From Rozella allomycis CSF55 (Eukaryota > Rozellomycota): 30,862 bases of DNA. This document shows, piece after piece, positions 30,474 to 30,862 of this stretch. The notes beneath the pieces are model-generated. The model was not told where the DNA came from. It ran no database searches and saw only the letters and a program-made list of their open reading frames with translations. The DNA lies in assembly GCA_000442015.1 (NCBI GenBank), contig KE561144.1, positions 2,048-32,909 on the forward strand, written 5' to 3'. Each line of letters begins with the position of its first letter. The first letter of the stretch is position 1. A program made the translations under genes and the position numbers.

Positions 30474-30862
30474 TTATTTGATTATTGTTGACTTGCTCTG
30501 ATTCACATATATTATAATTACAGACGTCAAAGCAGATATCAGAAATATAACGTCAAACCATCTGTGGTAAAAGTCAAACTTTATGTCCGAGAGAACGTCA
30601 ACTATAATCGTCCTGTATTCTGCAGGCAAATTCATGCGAAGCATGATAACCGAAGAAAGAAAATACATTCCCATTATTTGTGCTGAAAATAGAACCATTA
30701 TTCCTGAGCGCTCTTGGTTTGAGTATGATCGGAAAAACTACTGGTTTTAGTAATTCAATGTTACCTTAATTAATTGCAACAGTAACCCCCTAACAGATGT
30801 GAATATAAGTATCCCGACTAAGGCGAAGGATATTTGTTGAGACCAAAATTGAACGTCGAAAT
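30474..30862 (-). CDS. Golgi pH regulator (GPHR/GPR89 family), C-terminal part
   Basis: Complement(join(30474..30737, 30765..>30862)); the gene continues beyond the right edge. Reading across a 27-nt intron with a TACTAA branch sequence gives FDVQFWSQQISFALVGI, TSVRGLLLQLIK, AQIMGMYFLSSVIMLRM and YHRWFDVIFLISAL, matching the last transmembrane helices of the GPHR/GPR89 family. These proteins have about nine membrane segments and act as anion channels that keep the Golgi acidic; plant homologues are described as GTG proteins. Only the last 120 or so residues are present. An inverted near-identical copy of 30411-30821 lies at 27084-27494. The gene lies upstream of the protease gene and on the same strand. 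Confidence 0.92.

Noticed and set aside
1-30862. tRNA, rRNA or snRNA genes
   Set aside because: No cloverleaf or recognisable conserved RNA core was found by eye on either strand; structured RNAs without strong sequence motifs could have been missed.

Overview
The window is nuclear DNA of a eukaryote: AT-rich, gene-dense, with nearly every gene interrupted by GT-AG introns of only about 25-33 nt. Gene content (spindle protein with CH and IQ repeats, Vps55, Mak3-type acetyltransferase, SFP1-like zinc finger, INO80-type zinc finger, Dpy30, Chk2/Rad53-like kinase, secreted CAP protein and proteinase K-like protease) fits an early-diverging fungus. A very large coiled-coil protein resembling the CCDC162/C6orf183 family, which I associate with flagellated cells, points to a zoosporic lineage such as Rozella/Cryptomycota or a chytrid. 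The species is an inference; I could not run a search.

Layout. 1-1500: repeat-rich scaffold end with two RNase H fragments of a retroelement and four single-N joints. 1503-5316 (+): cupin and ASPM-like gene. 5348-8848 (-): intronless polytopic membrane protein, DDHD lipase, SFP1-like zinc finger. 9253-10371 (+): NAA30/Mak3 and an unknown protein. 10368-14094 (-): ELM2-SANT protein, Vps55, an unknown protein, FHA-kinase. 14169-15267 (+): pirin. 15337-16224 (-): C2H2 protein. 16472-24174 (+): 21-exon gene for about 2343 residues. 24327-25098 (+): secreted CAP protein. 25143-25569 (-): Dpy30. 25602-26684 (+): phosphopantothenate-cysteine ligase with a probable U12-type AT-AC intron. 26743-27081 (+): truncated gene. 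27084-27494: misplaced copy of the GPHR 3' end. 27802-29009 (+): divergent protein kinase. 29022-30337 (-): subtilisin-like protease. 30474-30862 (-): 3' end of a Golgi pH regulator gene.

Genes are separated by a few tens of bases, convergent pairs nearly touch or overlap, and divergent pairs share promoters as short as 32 bp. There is no operon logic. Several neighbours are nuclear regulators (SFP1-like, ELM2-SANT, FHA-kinase, pirin, INO80-type finger, Dpy30), which may be chance.

The assembly needs care. All ten Ns are single bases marking contig joints. Three are flanked by unmerged direct duplicates, two bracket a redundant inverted contig, and one hides missing coding sequence in the protease. 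Exon models come from reading-frame continuity and recognised protein motifs; each complete model I give sums to a whole number of codons except where noted.
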